Shown: positions 44,326-53,223, numbered from the stretch's first letter. The stretch: DNA of 64,000 bases from Bradyrhizobium liaoningense (GCF_018130825.1 NZ_JAFCJS010000012.1:124001-188000); one strand, 5' to 3'. Numbers and translations: made by a program. Notes: generated by a model from the letters alone, not told the origin.

Positions 44326-44949
44326 ATGTCCGACGCCGCGTTGCCGATTCCCGCTTCGCCTGAGGCCGACATCCTGTCGGCCCTGGGTGCGCGCTCGATC
44401 GTGCTCGTCGGCATGATGGGGGTGGGCAAATCCACCATCGGCCGCCGCATGGCGGCGCGGCTCAAGCTGCCCTTCGTCGACGCCGACACCGAGATCGAGG
44501 CGGCGGCCGGCATGACCATACCGGAGATCTTCGAGCGCCATGGCGAGGTGCATTTCCGCGACGGCGAGGCCCGGGTGATCGCACGCCTGCTCGAGGGCGG
44601 CCCGGTGGTGCTGGCGACCGGCGGCGGCGCCTTCATGCGCGAGGAGACTCGGACCCGCATCGCCGCCAAGGCGGTCTCGATCTGGCTCAGGGCGGACCAC
44701 GACGTCATCATGCGCCGCGTGCGTCGCCGTGCCGACCGTCCGCTGCTCCAGACCGCCGACCCCGAGGGGACCGTGACGCGCCTCCTGACCGAGCGCGAGC
44801 CGATCTATGGCAAGGCCGACCTCACGATCGCCTCGCGCGACGTGCCGCATGACAAGATCGTCGAGGAGTGCATCGAGACGCTGCGCGCCCATCTCTGCGG
44901 CGAACAGTCCGCTCCACCACCTGCCGATGTTGCGAGTGCCGCACGATGA
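44326..44949 (+). CDS. aroK: shikimate kinase
   Basis: AroK phosphorylates shikimate at the 3-position in aromatic amino acid synthesis. The 207-residue protein has Walker A GMMGVGKST (about 29-37), the shikimate-binding DADTEIEAAAGMTIPEIFERHGEVHFRDGEARVI and ATGGGAFM, and the lid Arg in RRADRPLL. The ATG at 44326 is preferred over an upstream frame without similarity. The TGA overlaps the aroB ATG (ATGA), so aroK and aroB are translationally coupled. Confidence 0.96.
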   Translation: MSDAALPIPASPEADILSALGARSIVLVGMMGVGKSTIGRRMAARLKLPFVDADTEIEAAAGMTIPEIFERHGEVHFRDGEARVIARLLEGGPVVLATGGGAFMREETRTRIAAKAVSIWLRADHDVIMRRVRRRADRPLLQTADPEGTVTRLLTEREPIYGKADLTIASRDVPHDKIVEECIETLRAHLCGEQSAPPPADVASAAR

Positions 44950-46094
44950 CCGCGCCGTTGAAACATTCCGATCCCGTCAACGTCGACGTCGCGCTCGGCG
45001 ACCGCGCCTATGACATCGTCATCGGCCGCGGCGTGCTGGCTTCGCTCGGCGAACGGGTCGCCGCGCTGCGGCCCGGCGTCCGCACGGCCATCGTGACGGA
45101 CCGAACGGTGGCAAAGCACTGGCTCGAGCCGACCGAAGCATCTCTTGCGGCCGCCGGCATTCCGACCTCGCGCATCGTCGTCGAGGAAGGCGAGATCTCC
45201 AAGACCTATGCCGGCCTCGAAAAGGTCAGCGAAGCCCTGATCGCCGCGAAGATCGAGCGCAACGATCTCGTCATCGCGCTCGGCGGAGGCGTGGTCGGCG
45301 ATCTCGCCGGCTTTGCCGCGGCGATCCTGCGCCGCGGCGTCGATTTCGTGCAGGTGCCGACCTCGCTGCTGGCGCAGGTCGATTCCTCCGTCGGCGGCAA
45401 GACCGGCATCAACTCGCCGCAGGGCAAGAATCTGCTTGGCGCCTTCCATCAGCCGGTGCTGGTCATCGCCGACACCGCCGTGCTCGACACGCTGTCACCG
45501 CGCCAGTTCCGCGCCGGCTATGCCGAGGTCGCCAAATACGGCGTGCTCGGCGACGAGGCCTTCTTCAGCTGGCTGGAAAAGAACCATTCCGACATCTTCA
45601 CGGGCGGATCGGCGCGCGAGCATGCGATCGCGACCTCCTGCCGCGCCAAGGCCGGCGTTGTCTCGCGCGACGAGCGCGAGACCGGCGAGCGCGCGCTGCT
45701 CAATCTCGGTCACACTTTCGGTCACGCGCTGGAAGCTGCGACCGGTTTCTCCGACCGCCTCTTCCATGGCGAGGGCGTTGCCATCGGCATGACGCTCGCG
45801 GCGCAGTTCTCGGCCAAGCTCGGCATGATCGGCGAGGCGGACGCAGCGCGCGTCGAGCGCCATCTCATTGAGGCGGGCCTGCCGACGCGCCTGCAGGACA
45901 TCGCGGGCTTTGCGCAGGAGGGGCTTGCGGACGCCGACGCGCTGATGGCGCTGATGGCGCAGGACAAGAAGGTCAAGCGCGGCAAGCTCACCTTCATCCT
46001 GCTGGAGGCCGTGGGCCGCGCGGTGATCGCGAAGGACGTCGAGCCGGCGCCGGTGCGCGATTTCCTCAAAGAGAAGCTCGCGCAGAAGGCCTGA
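44946..46094 (+). CDS. aroB: 3-dehydroquinate synthase
   Basis: AroB cyclises DAHP to 3-dehydroquinate, step two of the shikimate pathway, using NAD and a divalent metal. The 382-residue protein has the NAD-binding GGGVVGDLAGFAAAILRRGVDFVQVPTSLLAQVDSSVGGKTGINSPQGKNLLGAFHQP, the metal-binding Glu in RAGYAEVAKYG, and His residues in LNLGHTFGHALEA and FHGEGVAIGM. It overlaps aroK by 4 bp. Confidence 0.97.
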   Translation: MTAPLKHSDPVNVDVALGDRAYDIVIGRGVLASLGERVAALRPGVRTAIVTDRTVAKHWLEPTEASLAAAGIPTSRIVVEEGEISKTYAGLEKVSEALIAAKIERNDLVIALGGGVVGDLAGFAAAILRRGVDFVQVPTSLLAQVDSSVGGKTGINSPQGKNLLGAFHQPVLVIADTAVLDTLSPRQFRAGYAEVAKYGVLGDEAFFSWLEKNHSDIFTGGSAREHAIATSCRAKAGVVSRDERETGERALLNLGHTFGHALEAATGFSDRLFHGEGVAIGMTLAAQFSAKLGMIGEADAARVERHLIEAGLPTRLQDIAGFAQEGLADADALMALMAQDKKVKRGKLTFILLEAVGRAVIAKDVEPAPVRDFLKEKLAQKA

Positions 46095-46120
46095 TGCGCG
46101 GCTGAGCTTTATTTCGCTAA

Positions 46121-46165
46121 AGCGTTTTCCAGCGAAGGGGATACCGGTTCGCGCCAGGAAAACGC
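46121..46165. repeat. REP-type element (GCGTTTTCC...GGAAAACGC)
   Basis: AAAGCGTTTTCCAGCG and GCGCCAGGAAAACGC form an inverted pair about 27 bp apart. It fills most of the aroB-corC gap and is related to the element at 15050-15092. Confidence 0.7.
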
Positions 46166-46188
46166 GTCAGACGTAACTAGAGTGGTGC

Positions 46189-47493
46189 ATGGACTGGCTC
46201 GGATTCACCATCGTCGTCCTCTGCCTGCTGGTCTCGGCGTTCTTCGCCGCGAGCGAGACCGCGCTGACCGGCGCCTCGCGCGCCAGCATGCTGCGGCTGT
46301 CGAAACAAGGTCATCACGAGGCCGATGTCGTCTCCCAGCTGCTCGACATGCGCGAGCGGCTGATCGGTGCACTGCTGCTCGGTAACAACATCGCCAATAT
46401 CGGGGCGTCCGCGCTTGCCACCGGCATCTTCACGGCCTGGTTCGGCGATGTCGGCGTGCTCTATGCGACCGGCGTGATGACCGCGCTGGTCGTGATCTTC
46501 GCGGAAGTCCTGCCAAAAACCATCGCCATCAACGCGCCCGACCGCGTCGCGCTCGCCGTGGCGCGGCCGATGCGGCTGACGATGTATGTGCTCGGGCCGT
46601 TGTTGACGGTCGTCGAAGTCATCGTGCGCCTGCTGATGCGCCTGTTCGGCCTCGCCGGCGAGCACCAGGCAATCCTGTCGCCGACCGAGCGCCTGCGCGG
46701 CGCGGTGGACCTCCTGCACCACGAGGGCAAGGTCGAGAAGCAGGACCGCGACATGCTCGGCGGCCTGCTGGACTTGCGCGAGCTCCAGGTCTCCGACGTC
46801 ATGATCCATCGCACCGAGATGATGATGATCAACGCCGACATGCCGCCGGACGACCTGGTGCGCGAGGTGCTGGCGACCGAATACACCCGCATTCCGCTCT
46901 GGCGCGAGAAGCCGGAAAACATCATCGGCGTGCTGCACGCCAAGGATCTGTTGCGCGCGATCCGCGCCTCCGACGGCGACACCTCGCGCATCGACGTCTC
47001 CACCATCGCGCTGCCGCCCTGGTTCGTGCCGGAGATGCGGCCGCTCGCCGAGCAGCTCAAGGCGTTCCGGCGCCGAAAGACCCATTTCGCGCTCGTCGTA
47101 GATGAGTACGGCGAAGTTGAAGGTCTCGTGACGCTGGAAGACATTCTGGAAGAGATCGTCGGCGACATCTCCGACGAGCACGACGTCGTGGTCGCCGGCG
47201 TGCGTGCCCAGCCGGACGGCTCGGTCGTTGTCGACGGCTCGGTGCCGATCCGCGACCTCAACCGCGCCATGGACTGGCACCTGCCCGATGAGGAGGCAAC
47301 CACGGTCGCCGGCCTCGTCATTCACGAGGCGCGCTCGATCCCCGACCGCGGCCAGAGTTTCACCTTCCACGGCTTCCGCTTCCGCGTCCTCCGCCGCGAA
47401 CGCAACCGCATCACTGCGCTCCGTATTTCACCGGTGCCGCGCGAGGCGGAGCTGGAAGAACCCAGGCCGAGAAGGGCCGGAACGTCGTTTTGA
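46189..47493 (+). CDS. CNNM/CorC family transporter (HlyC/CorC, DUF21-CBS)
   Basis: A 434-residue membrane protein. The DUF21 (CNNM) transmembrane domain covers about residues 1-190, with FFAASETALTGASRASMLRL, LLGNNIANIGASALATGIF and FAEVLPKTIAINAPDR. A CBS pair follows (VMIHRTEMMMINADM; HFALVVDEYGEVEGLVTLEDILEEIVGDI), then the C-terminal CorC_HlyC domain (MDWHLPDEEATTVAGLVIHE). Relatives are implicated in magnesium or cobalt export. It is 95 bp downstream of aroB. Confidence 0.93.
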   Translation: MDWLGFTIVVLCLLVSAFFAASETALTGASRASMLRLSKQGHHEADVVSQLLDMRERLIGALLLGNNIANIGASALATGIFTAWFGDVGVLYATGVMTALVVIFAEVLPKTIAINAPDRVALAVARPMRLTMYVLGPLLTVVEVIVRLLMRLFGLAGEHQAILSPTERLRGAVDLLHHEGKVEKQDRDMLGGLLDLRELQVSDVMIHRTEMMMINADMPPDDLVREVLATEYTRIPLWREKPENIIGVLHAKDLLRAIRASDGDTSRIDVSTIALPPWFVPEMRPLAEQLKAFRRRKTHFALVVDEYGEVEGLVTLEDILEEIVGDISDEHDVVVAGVRAQPDGSVVVDGSVPIRDLNRAMDWHLPDEEATTVAGLVIHEARSIPDRGQSFTFHGFRFRVLRRERNRITALRISPVPREAELEEPRPRRAGTSF

Positions 47494-47495
47494 TT

Positions 47496-47515
47496 TCCCC
47501 CCTCCAGGGGAGGGT
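47496..47515. terminator. CCCTCCAGGGGAGGG hairpin
   Basis: CCCCCCTCCAGGGGAGGG lies between corC and the convergent bolA gene. The same core occurs at 51108-51268, 59256-59282 and 61303-61330. Confidence 0.55.
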
Positions 47516-47523
47516 GAAGAGCT

Positions 47524-47787
47524 TCAACCTTCCCCCGGCGCCTGCGCGTGGATCGCGAGCGCATGCACGCTGCCGGAAAGTTCCGCGGCCAGCGCCGAAT
47601 TTATCATGCGATGGCGCTCGACCCGGGTCTTCCCTTTGAAGGCATCAGACACGATATAAACACGAAAGTGCGTCTCGCCGCTCGGTCGATGACCGGCGTG
47701 GCCCTCATGCAAATGTGACTCGTCGACGACTTTGAGGCTTTCCGGGGTGAAAGCTTCCTGCAACTTGTTGCTGATAGTATCTTTCAT
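47524..47787 (-). CDS. BolA family protein
   Basis: An 87-residue BolA-type protein: MKDTISNKLQEAFTPESLKVVDESHLHEGH, then THFRVYIVSDAFKGKTRVERHRMINSALAAELSGSVHALAIHAQAPGE. The conserved His and the FxGxxxxxRHxxI motif are present. BolA proteins pair with monothiol glutaredoxins in iron-sulfur handling and can regulate transcription. The ATG at 47787 is chosen; a start 5 codons earlier is possible. It is divergent from the J-domain gene, a conserved rhizobial pairing. Confidence 0.9.
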   Translation of the reverse strand: MKDTISNKLQEAFTPESLKVVDESHLHEGHAGHRPSGETHFRVYIVSDAFKGKTRVERHRMINSALAAELSGSVHALAIHAQAPGEG

Positions 47788-47898
47788 AACCATGAGCGCC
47801 ATTAAAGCGCGTCATCGTGCCCCGTCAATCTCCGGGGTGTCATGCTAATTGCAATGTCAAGACTTGAAGGTTTTTGCATTGCGTAGTCAAAGTCAGCC

Positions 47899-48531
47899 AT
47901 GCCGATCGATTCATCAAAGTTCTTCGACTCCATCCGCGTGAAGCCGCGAGGCAAGCAGCCGGAAGTGAAGCCGCGCGACACCGTGGTCAACTGCGAGTGG
48001 GCGGGTTGTGCGAACAAGGGCGCGCATCGCGCGCCGAAGGGCCGCGAGAACCAGCGCGAGTACTGGCACTTCTGCCTCGACCATGTGCGCGAGTACAACC
48101 AGAACTACAATTTCTTCTCCGGCATGAATGCCGACGCCGTCGCGCGCTACCAGAAGGACGCGCTGACCGGCCACCGCCCGACCTGGAAGATGGGCGCCAA
48201 TGGCGGCAAGAAGGGTGCGGAAGCCGAGATCGACATGGCGTCCGATCCATTCAGCATGTTCTCCGAGATCAACGGCCGTGCCAACTGGCGCAAGGGCCCG
48301 GACGCCCAGCCCAAGGCCGAGACGCGCAAGGTGATGAACGCCGAGCGCAAGGCGCTCCAGGTCATGGGCCTCGGCCCCGACGCCACGCTCGCCGACGTCA
48401 AGAGCAAGTACAAGGCGCTGGTCAAGCAGCACCACCCCGACGCCAACGGCGGCGACCGCTCCACCGAGGATCGCCTGATCGAGATCATCAAGGCGTATAA
48501 TTATCTGAAGACGGTGGTGCGGGAGGCCTGA
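47899..48531 (+). CDS. J domain-containing protein with N-terminal Cys/His motif
   Basis: A 210-residue DnaJ-like cochaperone candidate. The J domain is at the C-terminus (about 152-208: ALQVMGLGPDATLADVKSKYKALVKQHHPDANGGDRSTEDRLIEIIKAYNYLK) with an intact HPD that would stimulate an Hsp70 ATPase. The N-terminal half has CEWAGCANKGAHRAP and HFCLDHVREYNQNYNFF, whose Cys/His could bind a metal. There is no G/F region, so it is not DnaJ itself. It is conserved beside bolA and cobST in rhizobia. Confidence 0.9.
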   Translation: MPIDSSKFFDSIRVKPRGKQPEVKPRDTVVNCEWAGCANKGAHRAPKGRENQREYWHFCLDHVREYNQNYNFFSGMNADAVARYQKDALTGHRPTWKMGANGGKKGAEAEIDMASDPFSMFSEINGRANWRKGPDAQPKAETRKVMNAERKALQVMGLGPDATLADVKSKYKALVKQHHPDANGGDRSTEDRLIEIIKAYNYLKTVVREA

Positions 48532-48578
48532 GGTCTCCTTCGGCATTCTCTGGTGTCGTCCCGGACAAGCGCAGTATC

Positions 48579-48667
48579 GTAGGGTGGGCAAAGCGAAGCG
48601 TGCCCACGCATTTTTGCGATCGAGAGAGATGGTGGGCACGGCGCAAGTGCGCCTTTGCCCACCCTAC
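48579..48667. repeat. 89-bp GTAGGGTGGGCAAA element
   Basis: GTAGGGTGGGCAAA and its exact inverse flank an interior with GTGCCCAC and GTGGGCAC. It is a shorter sister of the element at 41731-41834 and lies between convergent genes. Confidence 0.85.
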
Positions 48668-48699
48668 AATTCCGTGCTCGCGGAGACATCCGCGATCCC

Positions 48700-49794
48700 T
48701 CACATCTCCGGCATCGCCCCGACATAGGACGAGCTCGGCCGGATCAATCGCCCCGTCCGCTGCTGCTCGCGCGCATGCGCGGTCCATCCCGCTGAACGTG
48801 CCACCGCGAAGATCGGCGTGAACGCCTGCCGCGGAATCGCCAGCGCATCGAGCAGGATCGCGGTGAAGAACTCGACATTGGTCTCCAGCGGCCGGTCCGG
48901 ATTCTTCTTGCGCAGCGCGCTGCGGATATAGGCCTCGACCTCGCCGGCGAACGGCAGGTCGGTGCCGTTGGACGCCAGCGCCTCGACCGCGGTCTTGAGC
49001 ACGTCGGCGCGCGGGTCGCGCACGCGATAGACGCGGTGGCCAAAGCCCATCATCCGCTCGCCACGCGCCAGTGCCGCATCCACCCAGGGCTGGATGCGCT
49101 CGCGCGAGCCGATCGCATCCAGCATTTCCAGCACCGGTTCCGGCGCGCCGCCATGCAGCGGACCCGTGAGCGCGCAATAACCCGCGGTGACCGCAGCAAA
49201 CAGGTCAGCCTGCGTCGAGGCCACCACGCGCGCGGTGAAGGTCGAGGCGTTCATGCCGTGGTCGCTGGCGGTGACGAGGTAGGCGTCCAGCGCCGTGACC
49301 TCGCGCGCTGCGGGCGAGCGCCCGTGCAGCATGCGCAGCGTGTCGGCGGCATGGCTCACATTCGGATCGGGCGCGACCGGCTCGAGCCCCTTGGCGCGGC
49401 GGACCAGCGCGCCCGCGATCACCGGGAACGCGCCGACGATGGTCGCTTCATGTTCGAGGCCGTGCTCGGCGCGAAGGCCCGCGACCGCCGCGCGAAACCC
49501 GTCGACGATGCCCATGCCGCGCGTCGCCGGCAGCAACTCGTCCAGCCGCGCGAAGGCGCGCTCGCGCGCGGTGCCCAGGCTCGCCCGCACATTGGCTTCG
49601 CTCAAGGTCGTCTTGCTGGCGCCGTTCCAGAGCCGGGCGGTGACGCCCTCGAAGCTCGATTTGGCGGCGAGGCGGCCGACATGCTCGCCGGCGATAATCA
49701 GCTCGCCGCGCTCGCCGTCGACATGGCTCAGCACGGTCTCGGCCGCGGGAACGCCGTCCAGCCCGATCTGGCTTTTGGTGAGGTGGATGTTCAT
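48700..49794 (-). CDS. citrate synthase family protein
   Basis: A 364-residue citrate synthase-like enzyme expected to condense acetyl-CoA or propionyl-CoA with a 2-oxoacid. Catalytic His residues appear in SDHGMNASTFTARVVAS and GPLHGGAPEP, with GFGHRVYRVRDPRADVLK and NVEFFTAILLDAL around the catalytic Asp. The N-terminus (MNIHLTKSQIGLDGVPAAETVLSHVDGERGELIIAGEHV) is of the short-domain type. It is divergent from a second citrate synthase-like gene carrying an HTH domain. GGGAG precedes the ATG. Confidence 0.9.
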   Translation of the reverse strand: MNIHLTKSQIGLDGVPAAETVLSHVDGERGELIIAGEHVGRLAAKSSFEGVTARLWNGASKTTLSEANVRASLGTARERAFARLDELLPATRGMGIVDGFRAAVAGLRAEHGLEHEATIVGAFPVIAGALVRRAKGLEPVAPDPNVSHAADTLRMLHGRSPAAREVTALDAYLVTASDHGMNASTFTARVVASTQADLFAAVTAGYCALTGPLHGGAPEPVLEMLDAIGSRERIQPWVDAALARGERMMGFGHRVYRVRDPRADVLKTAVEALASNGTDLPFAGEVEAYIRSALRKKNPDRPLETNVEFFTAILLDALAIPRQAFTPIFAVARSAGWTAHAREQQRTGRLIRPSSSYVGAMPEM

Positions 49795-49841
49795 GGCCCA
49801 ATCTCCCTTTTGTATTGCACGCAGGGGAAAGGTCGGGCCTC

Positions 49842-49876
49842 TCGACAGATTGATCAATCTTGATTACATAAATCAA
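49842..49876 (+). promoter_or_regulatory. candidate promoter with palindromic operator in the spacer
   Basis: TCGACA (49842-49847) lies 17 bp from TACATA (49865-49870). The perfect palindrome AGATTGATCAATCT (49847-49860) fills the spacer, and TTGATT-N5-AATCAA (49860-49876) overlaps the -10 and ends 1 bp before the ATG. Binding between -35 and -10 is the habit of MerR regulators, and the downstream gene begins with a MerR-like HTH. Confidence 0.5.
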
Positions 49877-49877
49877 T

Positions 49878-51095
49878 ATGAAAAATTCGGAAGGCCTCTA
49901 CCTCTCCGCCCGGGAGGCCGCCGCCGAGCTCGCGATCTCGCCGGCCACCCTCTACGCCTATGTCAGCCGCGGCCTGATCCGCTCCGAGCCGACGCCGGAC
50001 TCGCGGAAAAATCGCTACCGCGCCGAGGACGTCCGCGCCCTGAAGGAGCGCCGGGTGCCGTCGCCGGAGCCGCGCGGCCTGCGCAGCTTCGATGCCGACC
50101 TGCCGGTGATGGACACGGAGATCTCGACCATCACCGAGGACGGCGCGATCTATCGCGGCGTCAATTGCGTCGATCTCGCCGAGAACGACACGCTGGAGCA
50201 CACCGCGACGCTGCTCTGGGACGTCGCCGGCGTCGATCCCTTCGCGCCGGATAATCAGCCGGAGATATCCGCGGAGATGCGCGCCATCGCAGAGGCCGCG
50301 CGCCGCGCTGCGCCGATCGACCGCGCCATCGCCGTGCTGGCGCTCGCCACCAGCGCTGATCCCCGCGCATTCACCCGCGCCCCCGACGGCCGCGCCATGG
50401 TCGGCGCGCGCATCGTTCGCCTGCTGGTGGCGACGGTGCTCAATGCCGAGCCGTCGGCCGAGCCGCTGCATCAGCAGGTCGCGCGTGCCTGGGCGCCCGA
50501 TAACAAGCATGCGCCCGACCTGATCCGCCGCGCCCTGGTTCTGCTCGCCGATCATGAATTGAACGCCTCGACCTTCACCGCGCGCTGCGCGGCCTCGACC
50601 GGCCTCAACCTCTATGATTCCGTGATCGCCGGCCTCGCCGCGCTGAAGGGGCCGAAGCATGGCGGCGCCGGTGTGCTGGCCTCGCAGCTGGTCAAGACGC
50701 TGGTCGATCGCGACGTCGCGCCCGTGGTGCGCGAACGCGTCGCGCTCGGCGAGCGCTTTGCCGGCTTCGGCCACGGTGTCTACAAGCGCGGCGATCCCCG
50801 TGCGCAATCGCTGCTGAATGCCCTGTCGCGCGCCGGCGCGCCGCGCAAGTTCACCAAGGAAGTGCCGGAGCGGATCGTCGAGGCGACCGGCGAGCTCGTC
50901 AACATCGACTACGCGCTCGCAGTATTGGTGCACGCTTTACGCCTGCCGGCCGGCAGCGAGCTCGCACTGTTCGCCATGGCCCGCAGCGTCGGCTGGATCG
51001 CCCATGCCAGCGAGCAATTGCAGTTCGGCAAGCTGATCCGCCCGCGGGCAAGGTATGTGGGCCCGGCGCCGGGGCGGCGGGTGGGGACGGGATAA
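49878..51095 (+). CDS. citrate synthase family protein with N-terminal MerR-like HTH
   Basis: A 405-residue fusion. Residues 1-55 are a helix-turn-helix of the HTH_17/MerR type (YLSAREAAAELAISPATLYAYVSRGLIRSEPTPDSRKNRYRAEDVRAL). Residues 70-400 are citrate synthase-like with the active-site His in DHELNASTFTARCAAS and GPKHGGAG, FGHGVYKRGDPRAQ and a C-terminal catalytic Asp in NIDYALAVLVHAL. The catalytic residues look intact, so it may be both enzyme and regulator. It shares an 83-bp control region with the divergent citrate synthase. Start codon and operator almost touch, suggesting a leaderless transcript. Confidence 0.9.
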   Translation: MKNSEGLYLSAREAAAELAISPATLYAYVSRGLIRSEPTPDSRKNRYRAEDVRALKERRVPSPEPRGLRSFDADLPVMDTEISTITEDGAIYRGVNCVDLAENDTLEHTATLLWDVAGVDPFAPDNQPEISAEMRAIAEAARRAAPIDRAIAVLALATSADPRAFTRAPDGRAMVGARIVRLLVATVLNAEPSAEPLHQQVARAWAPDNKHAPDLIRRALVLLADHELNASTFTARCAASTGLNLYDSVIAGLAALKGPKHGGAGVLASQLVKTLVDRDVAPVVRERVALGERFAGFGHGVYKRGDPRAQSLLNALSRAGAPRKFTKEVPERIVEATGELVNIDYALAVLVHALRLPAGSELALFAMARSVGWIAHASEQLQFGKLIRPRARYVGPAPGRRVGTG

Positions 51096-51107
51096 GTGCC
51101 GCCTGCC

Positions 51108-51268
51108 ACCCTCCCCTGGAGGGGGAGGGTCGATCGCGCGAAGCGCGAGCGGGGTGGGGTGACGGTCTCTCCGCGATGAGCAGTGCCCGTGTGGAGAGAT
51201 CACCCCACCCCGGCTCACATTTCGCTACGCTCAATCTGAGCCGACCCTCCCCCTCCAGGGGAGGGTAA
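51108..51268. repeat. 161-bp inverted repeat unit (ACCCTCCCCTGGAGGGGGAGGGT)
   Basis: ACCCTCCCCTGGAGG with GGGGTGGGGTGA on the left is mirrored by TCACCCCACCCC and CCTCCAGGGGAGGGT on the right. It lies between convergent genes. Confidence 0.8.
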
Positions 51269-51275
51269 GAAGAAT

Positions 51276-51929
51276 CTACCGCGGCTTCGGTTCCGCGACA
51301 CCACCGTTCCGCCGGCGATAGATCCAGACCACCACGCCCAGCACGATCGCAAACCCGACCACGCTCAACATCCAGATATGCTTGCCGACATGCTCATGGT
51401 GGTGCAGCCCGGCATATTCGTGCAGCGCCGTCACCGCCAGCACGCCCGGCAGCACATGGGCGGGGGCCCAGACCAGGATCGCCGGGATGTTCACCGCATA
51501 GAATCTTGCGGGCGCCATGCCGAGTGCGCCGGCGGTCACCGGCACGAAGGCGCGGATCGGCGGCACGAAGCGGGCGAAGAACACGGCCCAGGTGCCGAAG
51601 CGGTGGAAGAAACTCTCGCTCTCCTCGACCACGCGGGGATAGTTGGTCAGCGGCCAGGTGCTGAGGATTTCGCGCTGCCGCCGGTGCCCGATCCAGTAGG
51701 CCGAGCCGTCGCCGAGCACCGCGCCGAGCGCGGCCGCCAGCAGCACCCATGGCAATTTCAGTTCGCCGCCCGGAATCAGGGCGCTGAGCGCCAGGATGAT
51801 GGTCGAGCCGGGGATCACCGATCCCACCACCGGCACGGCCTCCAGAAGGGCCGCCAGGAACAGGGTCAGATAGGCCAGCCACGCATGGGCCGAGACGAAG
51901 GCGATGAGGGGATCGAGGAAGGACGTCAC
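51276..51929 (-). CDS. DedA family membrane protein
   Basis: A 217-residue inner-membrane protein of the DedA/SNARE-associated (VTT) family, whose members flip undecaprenyl phosphate or other lipids. AALLEAVPVVGSVIPGSTIILALSAL, ALGAVLGDGSAYWIGHRRQREI and FFHRFGTWAVFFARFVPPIRAFVPVTAGALGMAPARFYAVNIPAILVWAPAHVLPG include the conserved re-entrant loops and Arg residues. About five hydrophobic segments are visible. Start is GTG. Confidence 0.9.
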   Translation of the reverse strand: MTSFLDPLIAFVSAHAWLAYLTLFLAALLEAVPVVGSVIPGSTIILALSALIPGGELKLPWVLLAAALGAVLGDGSAYWIGHRRQREILSTWPLTNYPRVVEESESFFHRFGTWAVFFARFVPPIRAFVPVTAGALGMAPARFYAVNIPAILVWAPAHVLPGVLAVTALHEYAGLHHHEHVGKHIWMLSVVGFAIVLGVVVWIYRRRNGGVAEPKPR

Positions 51930-52224
51930 GTCGTCTCTGTGGCGGGCTAGGGCTTTTCGGTTTGGACCCTACATAAGTCAGGAGAGGCGGTGAAAGTGCC
52001 ATTTGCGTGGGCAGCCCCGTTACCCCGCCCGAAATTCGAGCGTGATTCGCAAGGCAGCCCTCCAAAAACTGCGTTCCTCACCTATCTAAATGAAAAGACA
52101 ACGGAACTTTGATTGAGGGGCGGGCTTCTGCCGGCACGTTGTCTCTGATAGGTTCGCACCCGCACCCAGCCGCAGCCAACGTGCAATAACTGGTCTCGGG
52201 ATCGCCCGGGACCTCGGAGGATTG

Positions 52225-53223
52225 ATGACGACCGCCGCCCTGTCCAAAGTTGAGGAAGTTTCCGGTCAGCCCGACATGAAAGTGTCGGTCCGCCAGGTGT
52301 TCGGGATCGACAGCGATCTCGAAGTGCCGGCCTATTCCGAAGTCGATCCTCACGTGCCCGAAGTCGATTCCGATTATCGCTTCGACCGCGCCACCACGCT
52401 CGCCATTCTCGCCGGCTTCGCCCGCAACCGCCGCGTGATGGTGACCGGCTATCACGGCACCGGCAAATCCACCCATATCGAGCAGGTCGCCGCCCGCCTG
52501 AACTGGCCCTGCGTGCGCGTCAACCTCGACAGCCACATCAGCCGTATCGACCTCGTCGGCAAGGACTCGATCGTGGTCCGCGACGGCAAGCAGGTCACCG
52601 AATTCCGCGACGGCATTTTGCCCTGGGCGCTGCAGAACAACGTCGCGCTGGTGTTCGACGAATACGACGCCGGCCGCCCGGACGTGATGTTCGTGATTCA
52701 GCGCGTGCTCGAAGTCTCGGGGCGCCTGACGCTGCTCGACCAGAACAAGGTGATCAAGCCGCACCCGGCGTTCCGGCTTTTCGCCACGGCGAATACGGTT
52801 GGCCTCGGCGACACCTCCGGCCTCTATCACGGCACCCAGCAGATCAACCAGGGCCAGATGGACCGCTGGTCGATCGTCACCACGCTGAACTATCTCAGCC
52901 ATGACGAGGAAGTCGAGATCGTGCTGGCCAAGGCCAAGCACTATCGCACCCAGGAAGGCCGCGACATCGTCAACAAGATGGTCCGCCTTGCCGATCTCAC
53001 CCGTAACGCCTTCGCCAATGGCGATCTGTCGACGGTGATGAGCCCGCGCACGGTGATCACCTGGGCGGAAAACTCCGACATCTTCGGCGATATCGGCTTC
53101 GCCTTCCGCGTCACCTTCCTCAACAAGTGCGACGAGCTCGAGCGTCCGCTGGTCGCCGAGTTCTACCAGCGCTGCTTCAACGCGGAGCTGCCGGAATCGG
53201 CAGTCAACGTGGCGCTCAGCTAG
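52225..53223 (+). CDS. cobS: cobaltochelatase subunit CobS
   Basis: CobS is the AAA+ ATPase of the aerobic CobNST cobaltochelatase that inserts cobalt into hydrogenobyrinic acid diamide. The protein has 332 residues with Walker A GYHGTGKST (about 73-81), Walker B VALVFDEYDAGRPDVMFV and sensor-like FRLFATANTVGLGDTSGLYHGTQQINQGQMDRW. I chose the ATG at 52225 (MTTAALSKVEE), 4 bp after AGG of a CGGAGG ribosome site. cobT follows after one inserted small gene. Confidence 0.96.
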   Translation: MTTAALSKVEEVSGQPDMKVSVRQVFGIDSDLEVPAYSEVDPHVPEVDSDYRFDRATTLAILAGFARNRRVMVTGYHGTGKSTHIEQVAARLNWPCVRVNLDSHISRIDLVGKDSIVVRDGKQVTEFRDGILPWALQNNVALVFDEYDAGRPDVMFVIQRVLEVSGRLTLLDQNKVIKPHPAFRLFATANTVGLGDTSGLYHGTQQINQGQMDRWSIVTTLNYLSHDEEVEIVLAKAKHYRTQEGRDIVNKMVRLADLTRNAFANGDLSTVMSPRTVITWAENSDIFGDIGFAFRVTFLNKCDELERPLVAEFYQRCFNAELPESAVNVALS

